This document shows, one piece after another, positions 28,902-37,664 of a DNA stretch of 64,000 nucleotides. Location: positions 1 through 64,000 of the forward strand of contig NZ_JBJMAW010000009.1 in NCBI RefSeq assembly GCF_046600735.1, in the 5' to 3' direction. Made by a program: the position numbers and the translations under genes. The stretch's first letter is position 1, and each line of letters starts with the position of its first letter. Below the pieces are notes generated by a model. That model did not search any database, had not been told where the DNA came from, and worked only from the letters and a program-made list of their open reading frames with translations. The DNA comes from Novilysobacter_A longmucuonensis. Lineage in GTDB: Bacteria > Pseudomonadota > Gammaproteobacteria > Xanthomonadales > Xanthomonadaceae.

Positions 28902-29561
28902 TCACGACGCCCGCCCGATTTCGATCAGGTGCCGCTCCGCGTCCAGCCCGGGCACGCGCAGCGGATGCGCGGCGAGCAGCGTCCAGCCCGCGGGCAGCGC
29001 GGCGATCTCCTCGTGCGGGTAGACGCCCTTCATCGCCAGCAGCCGGCCGCCGGGCCTGAGCAGGTGGCCGCCGAGTTCCACGATCAGCGGCAGCGTCGCC
29101 AGCGCGCGCGCGGTGATCGCATCGAAACCGCCGGGCAGGCCCAACGCCTCGATCCGCGATTCGGCGACGCTCGCCCGCGTCAGTCCGAGCTGGCGGACCG
29201 CCGCGCGCATGAACCGCGCCTTCTTGCCGTTGCTCTCGACCAGGGTGACGTGCAGGCCCGGCTTGACGATCGCCAGCGGGATGCCGGGCAGGCCGGCGCC
29301 GGTGCCGAGGTCGGCCAATGCACCGCCGGACGCGGCGATCGCGTCGAGGTACGAATGCATCGCCAGTGAGTCGAGCAGGTGCTTGCCGACCATCTCGTGC
29401 GGCTCGCGCACGGCGGTGAGGTTGTAGGTCTTGTTCCAGCGCACCAGCAGTGCGAGGTAGGCCAGCAGCGGACTTGCGAGTGCGGGCTCGAGCGCGAGTC
29501 CAGACAGGCCGGTCTCAAGCGTGCGGCGCAGTTCGGGCGGAAACGGGGCGGGGCTGTTCAT
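28902..29561 (-). CDS. rsmG: 16S rRNA (guanine527-N7)-methyltransferase RsmG
   Basis: 219 residues. SAM-binding site ALADLGTGAGLPGIPLAI and the downstream VTLVESNGKKARFMRAAVRQLGL, FDAITARALATLPLIVEL are family hallmarks. RWNKTYNLTAVREPHEMVGKHLLDSL precedes them. The ATG at 29561 has a CATACT 10 bases before it; an upstream ATG at 29645 lies inside a REP and is not credible. The rsmG-parA-parB order is typical of chromosome regions near oriC. Confidence 0.95.
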   Translation of the reverse strand: MNSPAPFPPELRRTLETGLSGLALEPALASPLLAYLALLVRWNKTYNLTAVREPHEMVGKHLLDSLAMHSYLDAIAASGGALADLGTGAGLPGIPLAIVKPGLHVTLVESNGKKARFMRAAVRQLGLTRASVAESRIEALGLPGGFDAITARALATLPLIVELGGHLLRPGGRLLAMKGVYPHEEIAALPAGWTLLAAHPLRVPGLDAERHLIEIGRAS

Positions 29562-29571
29562 GAGGTCGCGA

Positions 29572-29577
29572 AGTATG
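29572..29577 (-). promoter_or_regulatory. -10 box CATACT of rsmG (near-leaderless)
   Basis: CATACT on the minus strand 10 bases before the rsmG ATG. A REP begins about 29 bases further upstream. Confidence 0.4.
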
Positions 29578-29605
29578 ACCGGTGCGTGCCTTCGGGTCTC
29601 TGCCG

Positions 29606-29665
29606 GTAGGAGCGACGTGAGTCGCGTGCACTTCCTCAACCGCATCGCGACTCACGTCGCTCCTG
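29606..29665. repeat. GTAG-headed REP pair (CGACGTGAGTCG core)
   Basis: Left arm GTAGGAGCGACGTGAGTCGC, right arm GCGACTCACGTCGCTCCTGC (one change), 19 bases apart. Lies between rsmG and the PPTase gene. Confidence 0.9.
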
Positions 29666-29692
29666 CAAGGGCCGAACAGGCCAGTCCGCCCG

Positions 29693-30316
29693 CTACGCCG
29701 GCCGCCATGCCAGCGCGCCGAGGTAGCCCGGGGCCGGCGCCAGTTCCAGCAGCGTCCAGTCCTGCGGCCGCCCCAGGGCCGGATCGCATTCGAGCAGCCG
29801 CAGCGTGCCGTCGACATCGCCGAACCGCAGGCGGTCCAGGCCGAACGACAGCCCGTGCCCGTGCGCCTTCAGCACCGCCTCCTTGGCGCACCACAGGCGC
29901 AGGAACGCGGACTCGCGTTGCGCCGGTGACAGCGATGCCAGCCAGCGGGTTTCACCGGCAGCGAAATAGCGCCGCGCCAGGGCCTGCGCGTTCGGCCGCG
30001 GCCGTTGCCATTCCAGGTCGATGCCGAGCTGCACGCCGGCGCCGATCGCGATCAGCAGCCCGCCGCCGCTGTGGCTCCAGCCGCAGTCGTGGTCCGCGCA
30101 CGGCGGCTGCAGGCAGGGCCGCTGGCGTGCATCGCGCCGCAACGGCACGGCCTCGGCAGCCAGCCCCAGTTGCGCGGCCAGCCACGGGCGTGCCTGATCC
30201 TGAGCGGCAAGCCCCGGCTGGCGCGCTTGCCACACCCAGGCCGGATGTGCGGGCGGTGGGGGCGCATCCGGTGGAGCCGGGAGCGGCGGCGTTGAAGGTG
30301 GTGGCGGCAGGGACAT
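29693..30316 (-). CDS. 4'-phosphopantetheinyl transferase superfamily protein
   Basis: Transfers phosphopantetheine from CoA to carrier proteins. 207 residues. GIDLE at 98-102 and WCAKEAVLK at 142-150 supply the Mg-binding Asp/Glu residues and catalytic Lys of Sfp/HetI-type enzymes; AHGHGLSFGL follows. The first 25 residues are Pro rich. An ATG at 30406 is possible but would overlap the divergent promoter region. Divergent from an acyl-activating ligase, so the two probably serve one pathway (pigment or polyketide), which cannot be named from these two genes. Confidence 0.87.
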   Translation of the reverse strand: MSLPPPPSTPPLPAPPDAPPPPAHPAWVWQARQPGLAAQDQARPWLAAQLGLAAEAVPLRRDARQRPCLQPPCADHDCGWSHSGGGLLIAIGAGVQLGIDLEWQRPRPNAQALARRYFAAGETRWLASLSPAQRESAFLRLWCAKEAVLKAHGHGLSFGLDRLRFGDVDGTLRLLECDPALGRPQDWTLLELAPAPGYLGALAWRPA

Positions 30317-30449
30317 CGATGCGGCGTCTGGGCTCGGCCCGGTGGGCCAGCGTAAGCTATGCGGCAGGGGGCGGCGCTGGACGCGCGATCGGACGAGGTC
30401 GGGCATGCCGCGCGCCGTGCCGGTGCATGCAACGAGCGGGATTTATCCG

Positions 30450-31847
30450 ATGATGTCTGCGGTTGTCGACACCACTGCTGCTGAAGCCGGCGCGACGCCG
30501 CGCGCGGCCCTGAGCTTCGGCGAGGGCGGGCGCGCCATTGCCTTCGACCGCCACGGCGACATCTCGCTGGAGCGGTTCCGCGGCGAGGTCCGCGGCGTCG
30601 CCGCGACCCTGCCCGATGCGCCGTATGCGATCAACCTGTGCGAGGACCGCTACAGGTTCCTGGTCGCGTTCTGCGCCGCCGCCGCGCGCGGACAGACCAC
30701 GCTGCTGCCGCCTTCGCGCGCGCCGGCGGTGATCGACGAGGTCATCGCCCAGCACCCCGACAGCTATTGCCTGGGCGATATCGCGCTGGTGCCCGCACCG
30801 CCGCGCTACCAACGCCTGCCGGCGACGCTGCCGCAGCCATGCTCGCCTGGCGCGGACGCGATCGCGCTGGAGATCGACGATGCCGCACTGGTCGCGATTG
30901 GATTCACCTCCGGCAGCACCGGCCATCCCAAGCCGAACCCGAAGGCCTGGGCGGCGTTCCGCGCCAGCACCGCGCAGAACCTGGCCGCGCTGGCCGACCT
31001 GCTGGATCCCACCGGCAGCACCCACCTGGTCGCGACGGTGCCGCCGCAGCACATGTACGGCATGGAGATGTCGGTGCTGTTGCCACTGCTGGGCCCGGTG
31101 GCGGTGCACGGCGCGCGGCCGTTCTTCCCGGCGGATATCGCGCGCGCGCTGCACGATGCGATCACCCCGCCGTTGCTGGTGACAACCCCGGTGCACCTGC
31201 GCGCCCTGCTCGAGGCGTGCCGGTTCGACCCGGCGATCGCGCTGCCGCCGCTGGCCGGGATCGTGTCGGCGACCGCGCCGTTGCCGGCCGAACTGGCCCG
31301 CGCCGCCGAAGCCCGCTTCGGCTGCGAGGTGCGCGAGCTGTTCGGCTCGACCGAGACCTGCATCCTCGCGCGCCGCCGCACCGCGCTGGAGGCGGCCTGG
31401 ACGCCGCTGCCGGGCGTGCGGCTGTCGCCACAGCCCGATGGCACCGCGGTGCACGCGCCGTACCTCGCGCAGCCGGTGGTGCTGGCCGATCTGGTCGAGC
31501 TCCAGGCCGACGGCCGCTTCCACCTGCGCGGCCGCAACGCCGACCTGCTCGAGATTGCCGGCAAGCGCGCCTCGCTCGGCGACCTCACCCGCAAGCTGCT
31601 GGCGATACCGGGCGTGGAGGACGCGGTGGTGGTCCAGCTGGACGGTGCCGGCGTGCGCCGGATCGCCGCACTCGCGGTCGCGCCGACGCTCGACGCCGCG
31701 CAGATCTTGCGCACGCTGCGCACCAGCATCGATCCGGTATTCCTGCCCCGCCCGCTGCGCTGCGTGGCGGCATTGCCCCGCAACGAAACCGGCAAGCTGC
31801 CGCGACAGGCCGTCCTGGCAATGCTGCAGAGCGCTTCTTCACGCTGA
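30450..31847 (+). CDS. AMP-dependent acyl-activating ligase (pigment-type)
   Basis: 465 residues of the ANL superfamily: P-loop GFTSGSTGHPKPNPKAW (A3-like, with PKPNPK instead of PKGV), HMYGMEMSVLLPL, ATAPLPAEL, LFGSTETC, HLRGRNADLLEIAGKR hinge, and C-terminal RNETGKLPRQ with the catalytic Lys. The N-terminal lobe is short. This shape resembles the stand-alone ligases of aryl-polyene/xanthomonadin clusters, which load an aromatic starter. Divergent from the PPTase. ATG chosen with GAGCGGG upstream; a second ATG is adjacent at 30453. Confidence 0.85.
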   Translation: MMSAVVDTTAAEAGATPRAALSFGEGGRAIAFDRHGDISLERFRGEVRGVAATLPDAPYAINLCEDRYRFLVAFCAAAARGQTTLLPPSRAPAVIDEVIAQHPDSYCLGDIALVPAPPRYQRLPATLPQPCSPGADAIALEIDDAALVAIGFTSGSTGHPKPNPKAWAAFRASTAQNLAALADLLDPTGSTHLVATVPPQHMYGMEMSVLLPLLGPVAVHGARPFFPADIARALHDAITPPLLVTTPVHLRALLEACRFDPAIALPPLAGIVSATAPLPAELARAAEARFGCEVRELFGSTETCILARRRTALEAAWTPLPGVRLSPQPDGTAVHAPYLAQPVVLADLVELQADGRFHLRGRNADLLEIAGKRASLGDLTRKLLAIPGVEDAVVVQLDGAGVRRIAALAVAPTLDAAQILRTLRTSIDPVFLPRPLRCVAALPRNETGKLPRQAVLAMLQSASSR

Positions 31848-31974
31848 CGCGACAACCGGGCGCAGCCCAGCGCCCGCGCCCCTGACATCGCCATCACGCA
31901 TACCTAGCAAAACTGTCTCCGCCCCCACGCAGGGGAGCATTCGACCCCCTCTGAATGGATAAGGAGACACGAGC

Positions 31975-32250
31975 ATGATGGGCATCATCATTTGGCTTAT
32001 CGTCGGCGGCATCATCGGCTGGATCGCCAGCATGATCATGAAGACCGACGGGCAACAAGGCATCTTCCTCAACATCGTCGTCGGCATCATCGGCGCGTTC
32101 CTCGGTGGCTGGATCGGCGGCATGCTCGGTCTGGGCGGCGGCGACATCAACCAGGGCGATTTCAGTCTCTCGGGTCTGCTGCTCTCACTGGTCGGTGCGA
32201 TCGTGTTGCTCGCCATCGTCAACCTGTTCCGCCGCGGCCGCGCACGCTGA
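31975..32250 (+). CDS. GlsB/YeaQ/YmgE family membrane protein
   Basis: 91 residues: MGIIIWLIVGGIIGWIASMIM, a Gly-rich second segment (IFLNIVVGIIGAFLGGWIGGMLG) and a third (LLLSLVGAIVLLAIVNLFRRG). This is the transglycosylase-associated/stress-response family of small inner-membrane proteins. AAGGAG lies 9 bases before the first of two consecutive ATG codons. A terminator follows. Confidence 0.92.
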   Translation: MMGIIIWLIVGGIIGWIASMIMKTDGQQGIFLNIVVGIIGAFLGGWIGGMLGLGGGDINQGDFSLSGLLLSLVGAIVLLAIVNLFRRGRAR

Positions 32251-32274
32251 ATGCGCTGCAATGAAGGACCGCAG

Positions 32275-32299
32275 GGCCCGGCTCACGCCGGGCCTCTTT
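32275..32299 (+). terminator. Terminator of the GlsB-like gene
   Basis: Perfect 8-bp stem GGCCCGGC/GCCGGGCC, loop TCAC, then TCTTTA. Its T-tract is short. Confidence 0.7.
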
Positions 32300-32456
32300 A
32301 CTGCGTCCGCGGTCGCGCCGCCGGTTGAGGCCGCGGCGCCGCCGCGGAGCAGTCGCTTCGCTGTGAGAAAGGTCAGCAGAGCACCCAGTCGCCCTTCTCG
32401 GCGGCGCAGCTGCCGGCCTGACTACTCGCAACGAGTGCAGCGAGCGACTCCCGGCG

Positions 32457-33242
32457 CTAGTCGTCCAGCTCGACCCACACCGGCGCGTGGTCGCTGGGCC
32501 GTTCCCAGGTCCGCGGCTCGCGGTCGATGCCCGCCGCCAGGCAGCGCGCCCGCAGCGCGTCCGAGACCAGCGTCAGGTCGATGCGCAGGCCGAGGTTGCG
32601 GCGGAACGCGGCCTGCCGGTAATCCCACCAGCTGAACTCGCGTGTGTCGTCGTCGGGCCTGCCGTCGCGGTGCAGCCGGTAGGCGTCGTGCAGGCCAAGC
32701 GCGCACAGGCGCTGCAGGGCTTCGCGCTCGGCAGTGGAGGTCAGGATGTGGTGGTCGTTCCAGGTCACCGGGTCGTGCACGTCCCGCTCGTCGGGGGCGA
32801 TGTTGAAATCGCCCAGCACCACCAAGTGCGGATGCGCCAGCAGCTCCTTGATCAGCCAGCCCTGCACCGCTTCAAGCCAGCGCAGCTTGTAGGCGTACTT
32901 GTCGGTGCCGACGTCCTGGCCGTTGACCACGTACAGGTTGACGATGCGGATGCCGCCGAAGGTTGCGGCGATCGCGCGCTGCTGGACGTCCTCGAAGCCG
33001 GGGATGCCGATCTGCACGTCGCTGGCCGGCCCGCGCGACAGGATCGCCACGCCGTTGTAGCTCTTCTGTCCGCAGAACACGCTGCGATAGCCCAGCTCGG
33101 CCAGCGCGGTATCGGGGAAACGCTCGTCGTCGAGCTTGGTTTCCTGCAGCCCGACGATGTCCGGCGCACTTGCGGCCAGCCACTGTTGCAGGTGCGGCAG
33201 CCGCACGTTGAGCGAGTTGACGTTCCAGCTGGCGATCTTCAT
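32457..33242 (-). CDS. xthA: Exodeoxyribonuclease III
   Basis: 261 residues. MKIASWNVNSLNVRLPHL, DIVGLQETKLDD (catalytic Glu), NLYVVNG, LVVLGDFNIAPDERDV (DFN), FSWWDYR and the C-terminal ERPSDHAPVWVEL (SDH) are all intact. AP endonuclease and 3' exonuclease of base-excision repair, complementing MutM and Pol I in this window. TAGAGT 6 bases before the ATG indicates a leaderless mRNA. Confidence 0.96.
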   Translation of the reverse strand: MKIASWNVNSLNVRLPHLQQWLAASAPDIVGLQETKLDDERFPDTALAELGYRSVFCGQKSYNGVAILSRGPASDVQIGIPGFEDVQQRAIAATFGGIRIVNLYVVNGQDVGTDKYAYKLRWLEAVQGWLIKELLAHPHLVVLGDFNIAPDERDVHDPVTWNDHHILTSTAEREALQRLCALGLHDAYRLHRDGRPDDDTREFSWWDYRQAAFRRNLGLRIDLTLVSDALRARCLAAGIDREPRTWERPSDHAPVWVELDD

Positions 33243-33248
33243 CGGGCA

Positions 33249-33254
33249 ACTCTA
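33249..33254 (-). promoter_or_regulatory. -10 box TAGAGT of xthA (leaderless)
   Basis: TAGAGT on the minus strand, 6 bases before the ATG. Confidence 0.45.
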
Positions 33255-33393
33255 TCGGGCTGGCTTCATCACGCAAGCTTCATCGGAGGATTCTCCCCCG
33301 GCAGCGCGTGGCCGAGACCCTGTGCATCGCGGCAGTCCAGTCGACGCCGCACGCGCGATGGCATCATGGAACGCCCTTCGAGGCGAGCACCGC

Positions 33394-34433
<1,040 letters not shown>

Positions 34434-34437
<4 letters not shown>

Positions 34438-34458
34438 GAGCGGGCCATGCCCGCGATG
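34434..34458 (+). repeat. Single GTAG-headed REP (CGGGCCATGCCCG core)
   Basis: GTAGGAGCGGGCCATGCCCG without a facing second arm. Its TAG is the ltaE stop codon. The opposite-oriented copy is at 51939-51960. Confidence 0.85.
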
Positions 34459-34474
34459 CTCTGGTTGGACTCCG

Positions 34475-36769
34475 TCAGCGCTTCAGGCAGCGTGCGAAGA
34501 AGTGGCCGGTCAGGCGCAGCCGGTGCAGCAGGTCCTGGCCGCGCAGGCCATGCTTCGCGCCGGGGTAGGTCATCAGTTCGAATCGCTGCCCGCGCTGCTG
34601 CAACGCGCTCATCAGCGCGGTGGAGTTGGAGAACAGCACGTTGTCGTCGGCCATGCCGTGGATCAGCAGCAGTTCCGGCGCGTCGGCGCCGACCAGGCCG
34701 TCGATGTGCTCGAGCACGCGCGCGCCGCGGTAGCCGTCGACATTAGCCTCGGGCAGGTTCATGTAGCGCTCGGTGTAGTGGGTGTCGTACAGCGCCCAGT
34801 CGGTCACCGGGGCGCCGGCGACGCCGCAGGTGTAGGCGTCGGGCGCCTGGCCGAGCAGCATCAGGGTCATGTAGCCCCCGTTCGACCAGCCGTACACGCC
34901 GATGTGTTCGCCACCCACCCACGGCTGCGCCTGCAGCCACTCGACCCCGATGCGCTGGTCGGCCACCTCCACCGTGCCCTGCCTGCCGTACAGCGCGCCG
35001 CCGAATTCGCGCCCGCGCCGCGGGGTGCCGCGGTTGTCGATCGAGAACACCACATAGCCGTGCTGGGCGAGGTACTGGTTGAAGTCCGGCGTCCAGTTGC
35101 GGCGCACGGTCTGCCCGGCCGGGCCGCCATAGACATACACCACCACCGGGTATTGGCTGGAGGGATCAAAACCGCTGGGCTTGATCACGCTGTAGTGCAG
35201 TTCGGTCTGGCCGTCGGCCGCGGTCAGCGTTCCGAACTCGATCGGCCGGTGCGCCTCCCGGTACGGGGCGTATGGGTGGTCCGGGTCGGCCAGGTCGTTC
35301 TCGACCAGTTCGGCGATCCGGGTGCCGTCGTTGCGATGCAGGGTCAGCTGCGGCGGCGTGGTCGGGTTGGACCAGTTGTCGACGTAGACGCTGGTGTTGG
35401 CCGCGAACGTCGCCGAATGCACGCCCGGCTGTTGCGAGAGGCGCTCGATCGCGCCGCCGGCCAGTGGCACGCGATAGACCTGGCTGTCGAGCGGGGTGTT
35501 GCGGCCGGCGGCGAAGTACACCCACCCCGCGGCTTCGTCGACCGCGAGCAGCCCATCGACCGGCCAGTCGCCGGAAGTCAGCGCGGTGGCAGCGCTATCG
35601 GTGTCGAGCACGTACAGGTGCTCGAATCCGCTGCGCTCGCTGCTCCACAGCAGCCGTCCGTCGTCCAGGAAGCGCAGGTCGTCGTGCAGCGGCACCCAGG
35701 TGCCGCTGGTTTCGGTGACCAGCGTGCGCTGCGCGCCGCTGCCGAGGTCGGCCTCGACCAGGTCCAGGCGCTGCTGGTCGCGGGACTGGCGCTGGAACGT
35801 CAGGTGCTGCGGATCGCGCCAGTCGACCCGGGCCAGGTAGATGTCGCGCTCCTGGCCCAGGTCGATCCAGCGCGGCTGCGCCCCGGCCCGCGGGGCGATG
35901 ACGCCGAGCTGGACCAGTACGTTGTCATCGCCCGCGGACGGGTAGCGCTGCTCGACCACTTCGGTGCGGTCCGGGTACACCTCGTAGCGCTTCTGCACCG
36001 GCACCGGGCTTTCGTCGATGCGTGCGAACGCGATCGCCGAATCGTCCGGCGCCCACCAGTAACCGGTGTGGCGGCCCATCTCCTCGTCGGCGACGAACTC
36101 GGCCACGCCGTTGCCGACCGTGTCGCTGCCGTCGTCGGTCAGCTGCACCGCCTCGCCGCTGGCCAGCTCGATCACCCACAGGTCGCGCTCGCGCACGAAG
36201 CTCACGTAGCCGCCCTTGGGCGAGAGCTTCGGGTCGGTGGCAAAATCTTCGCCATCGGTCAGCTTGCGCACGGCGTCGGCGCCGCTCTGGCCGAGGTCGA
36301 ACAGGTACAGCTCGCCGCCCAGCGGGAACAGCAGCGAGCGCCCGTCGGGTGCCCACTGGTAGTCGACGATGCCGCTCAGCGCGGCGATGCGCTGGCGCTC
36401 GCGACGGGCCTTTTCGGCGTCGCTGAGCACTTCCACACCGGGCAGCACGTCCTCGGAATCCACCAGCATCCGGGTCTGGCCGGTGGCGATATCAAAGGCC
36501 CACAGGTCCAGCCGGTTCTTGTCGTCGGGCTTGCCACGCAGGAAGCCGACGCGGCTGCCGTCGGGCGCGATCTTCGGCTTGAGCAGGCTCGGCCCCGACA
36601 GCGGCGCATCGCCGGCCAGCGCTTCCAGGCTCAGCTTGCGCGGGGTGGGCTGCGCATCGGGGGTCTGGGCAAGTACGGGTGCGCTCATGAGGCTCAGAGT
36701 CGTGAACAGGACGGGCAGCAGGGTAGGAAGCGAGTGGACAGAGAACTTGGCAAGCCAGCGTGCGGTCAT
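34475..36769 (-). CDS. Dipeptidyl peptidase IV family serine protease
   Basis: 764 residues. Signal peptide, beta-propeller domain (for example WAPDGRSLLFPLGGELYLFDL, EEMGRHTGYWWAPDDSAIAF with the EE motif that binds the peptide amino terminus), then an S9B catalytic domain: YGWSNGGYM with the nucleophile Ser, HGMADDNV with Asp, YPGAKHGL with His. Removes X-Pro or X-Ala dipeptides in the periplasm or outside. ATG at 36769 precedes the signal peptide. Convergent with ltaE over a single REP. Confidence 0.94.
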   Translation of the reverse strand: MTARWLAKFSVHSLPTLLPVLFTTLSLMSAPVLAQTPDAQPTPRKLSLEALAGDAPLSGPSLLKPKIAPDGSRVGFLRGKPDDKNRLDLWAFDIATGQTRMLVDSEDVLPGVEVLSDAEKARRERQRIAALSGIVDYQWAPDGRSLLFPLGGELYLFDLGQSGADAVRKLTDGEDFATDPKLSPKGGYVSFVRERDLWVIELASGEAVQLTDDGSDTVGNGVAEFVADEEMGRHTGYWWAPDDSAIAFARIDESPVPVQKRYEVYPDRTEVVEQRYPSAGDDNVLVQLGVIAPRAGAQPRWIDLGQERDIYLARVDWRDPQHLTFQRQSRDQQRLDLVEADLGSGAQRTLVTETSGTWVPLHDDLRFLDDGRLLWSSERSGFEHLYVLDTDSAATALTSGDWPVDGLLAVDEAAGWVYFAAGRNTPLDSQVYRVPLAGGAIERLSQQPGVHSATFAANTSVYVDNWSNPTTPPQLTLHRNDGTRIAELVENDLADPDHPYAPYREAHRPIEFGTLTAADGQTELHYSVIKPSGFDPSSQYPVVVYVYGGPAGQTVRRNWTPDFNQYLAQHGYVVFSIDNRGTPRRGREFGGALYGRQGTVEVADQRIGVEWLQAQPWVGGEHIGVYGWSNGGYMTLMLLGQAPDAYTCGVAGAPVTDWALYDTHYTERYMNLPEANVDGYRGARVLEHIDGLVGADAPELLLIHGMADDNVLFSNSTALMSALQQRGQRFELMTYPGAKHGLRGQDLLHRLRLTGHFFARCLKR

Positions 36770-36927
36770 CGGCGGTCCGGGCGGTGAAATCAGCGCTCGA
36801 GTGTAAGCGGTGGCGATTCCGAAGCCCCTGTCCCGCGGGGAAGGGCTCATGAACGAGGTGAACCCGACATGGCACGACCCCCGGCCGCCCGCTACGCTAG
36901 CGCGCCTTTTGTCCAGCCCGACTGCCC

Positions 36928-37584
36928 ATGCCCGATCTCCGCTCGCCCCGCCTCAACCCGCTGCCGGCGTTGATCTTCAGCTCGCGCTGGCTGCAGTTGC
37001 CGCTGTATTTGGGCCTGATCGTCGCGCAGGGCGTCTACGTGTTCCTGTTCATCAAGGAGCTGGTGCATTTGGTCAGCGATGCGCCCGGGATGACCGAGCA
37101 GACCATCATGCTGCTGGTGCTGGGCCTGATCGACGTGGTGATGATCTCCAACCTGCTGGTGATGGTCATCGTCGGCGGTTACGAGACGTTCGTCTCGCGG
37201 CTGGGGCTGCAGGGCCACCCGGACCAGCCCGAGTGGCTCAGCCACGTCAACGCCAGCGTGCTCAAGGTCAAGCTGGCGATGGCGATCATCGGCATCTCCT
37301 CGATCCACCTGCTCAAGACCTTCATCGAGGCCGGCACGATGGACTCCGGCCTGCCGCTGTGCGGCACCACCGAGGCGCTCATCGCCGCGCAGGAGGCGGC
37401 TGCCTTCACCCTCGCCAACCCGGGCCTGGTCGCAACCAAGATCTGCAGCAGCACCACTTCGACCGGGGTGATCTGGCAGACCATCATCCACACCGCGTTC
37501 ATCCTGTCGGCCATCGGCATCGCCTGGACCGACAAACTGATGGCGCATGCCGGCAAGGCCAAGCTCGCTGCCGCCACGGCATGA
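36928..37584 (+). CDS. YqhA/UPF0114 family membrane protein (TIGR00645)
   Basis: 218 residues with four hydrophobic segments: LQLPLYLGLIVAQGVYVFLFI, IMLLVLGLIDVVMISNLLVMVIV, VKLAMAIIGISSIHLL and IIHTAFILSAIGIAW. The family word GGYETFVSRL is present. The loop between segments 3 and 4 is unusually long and contains two Cys (LCGTT, KICSS). Function unknown. Confidence 0.88.
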   Translation: MPDLRSPRLNPLPALIFSSRWLQLPLYLGLIVAQGVYVFLFIKELVHLVSDAPGMTEQTIMLLVLGLIDVVMISNLLVMVIVGGYETFVSRLGLQGHPDQPEWLSHVNASVLKVKLAMAIIGISSIHLLKTFIEAGTMDSGLPLCGTTEALIAAQEAAAFTLANPGLVATKICSSTTSTGVIWQTIIHTAFILSAIGIAWTDKLMAHAGKAKLAAATA

Positions 37585-37664
37585 GCGCGGCGTGCGCCGG
37601 ATCCGCGCCGGCTTGACCGGCGCCGCCGCAGCGGGCTTGATTGGGATACGCAGAACCCAGGTCA

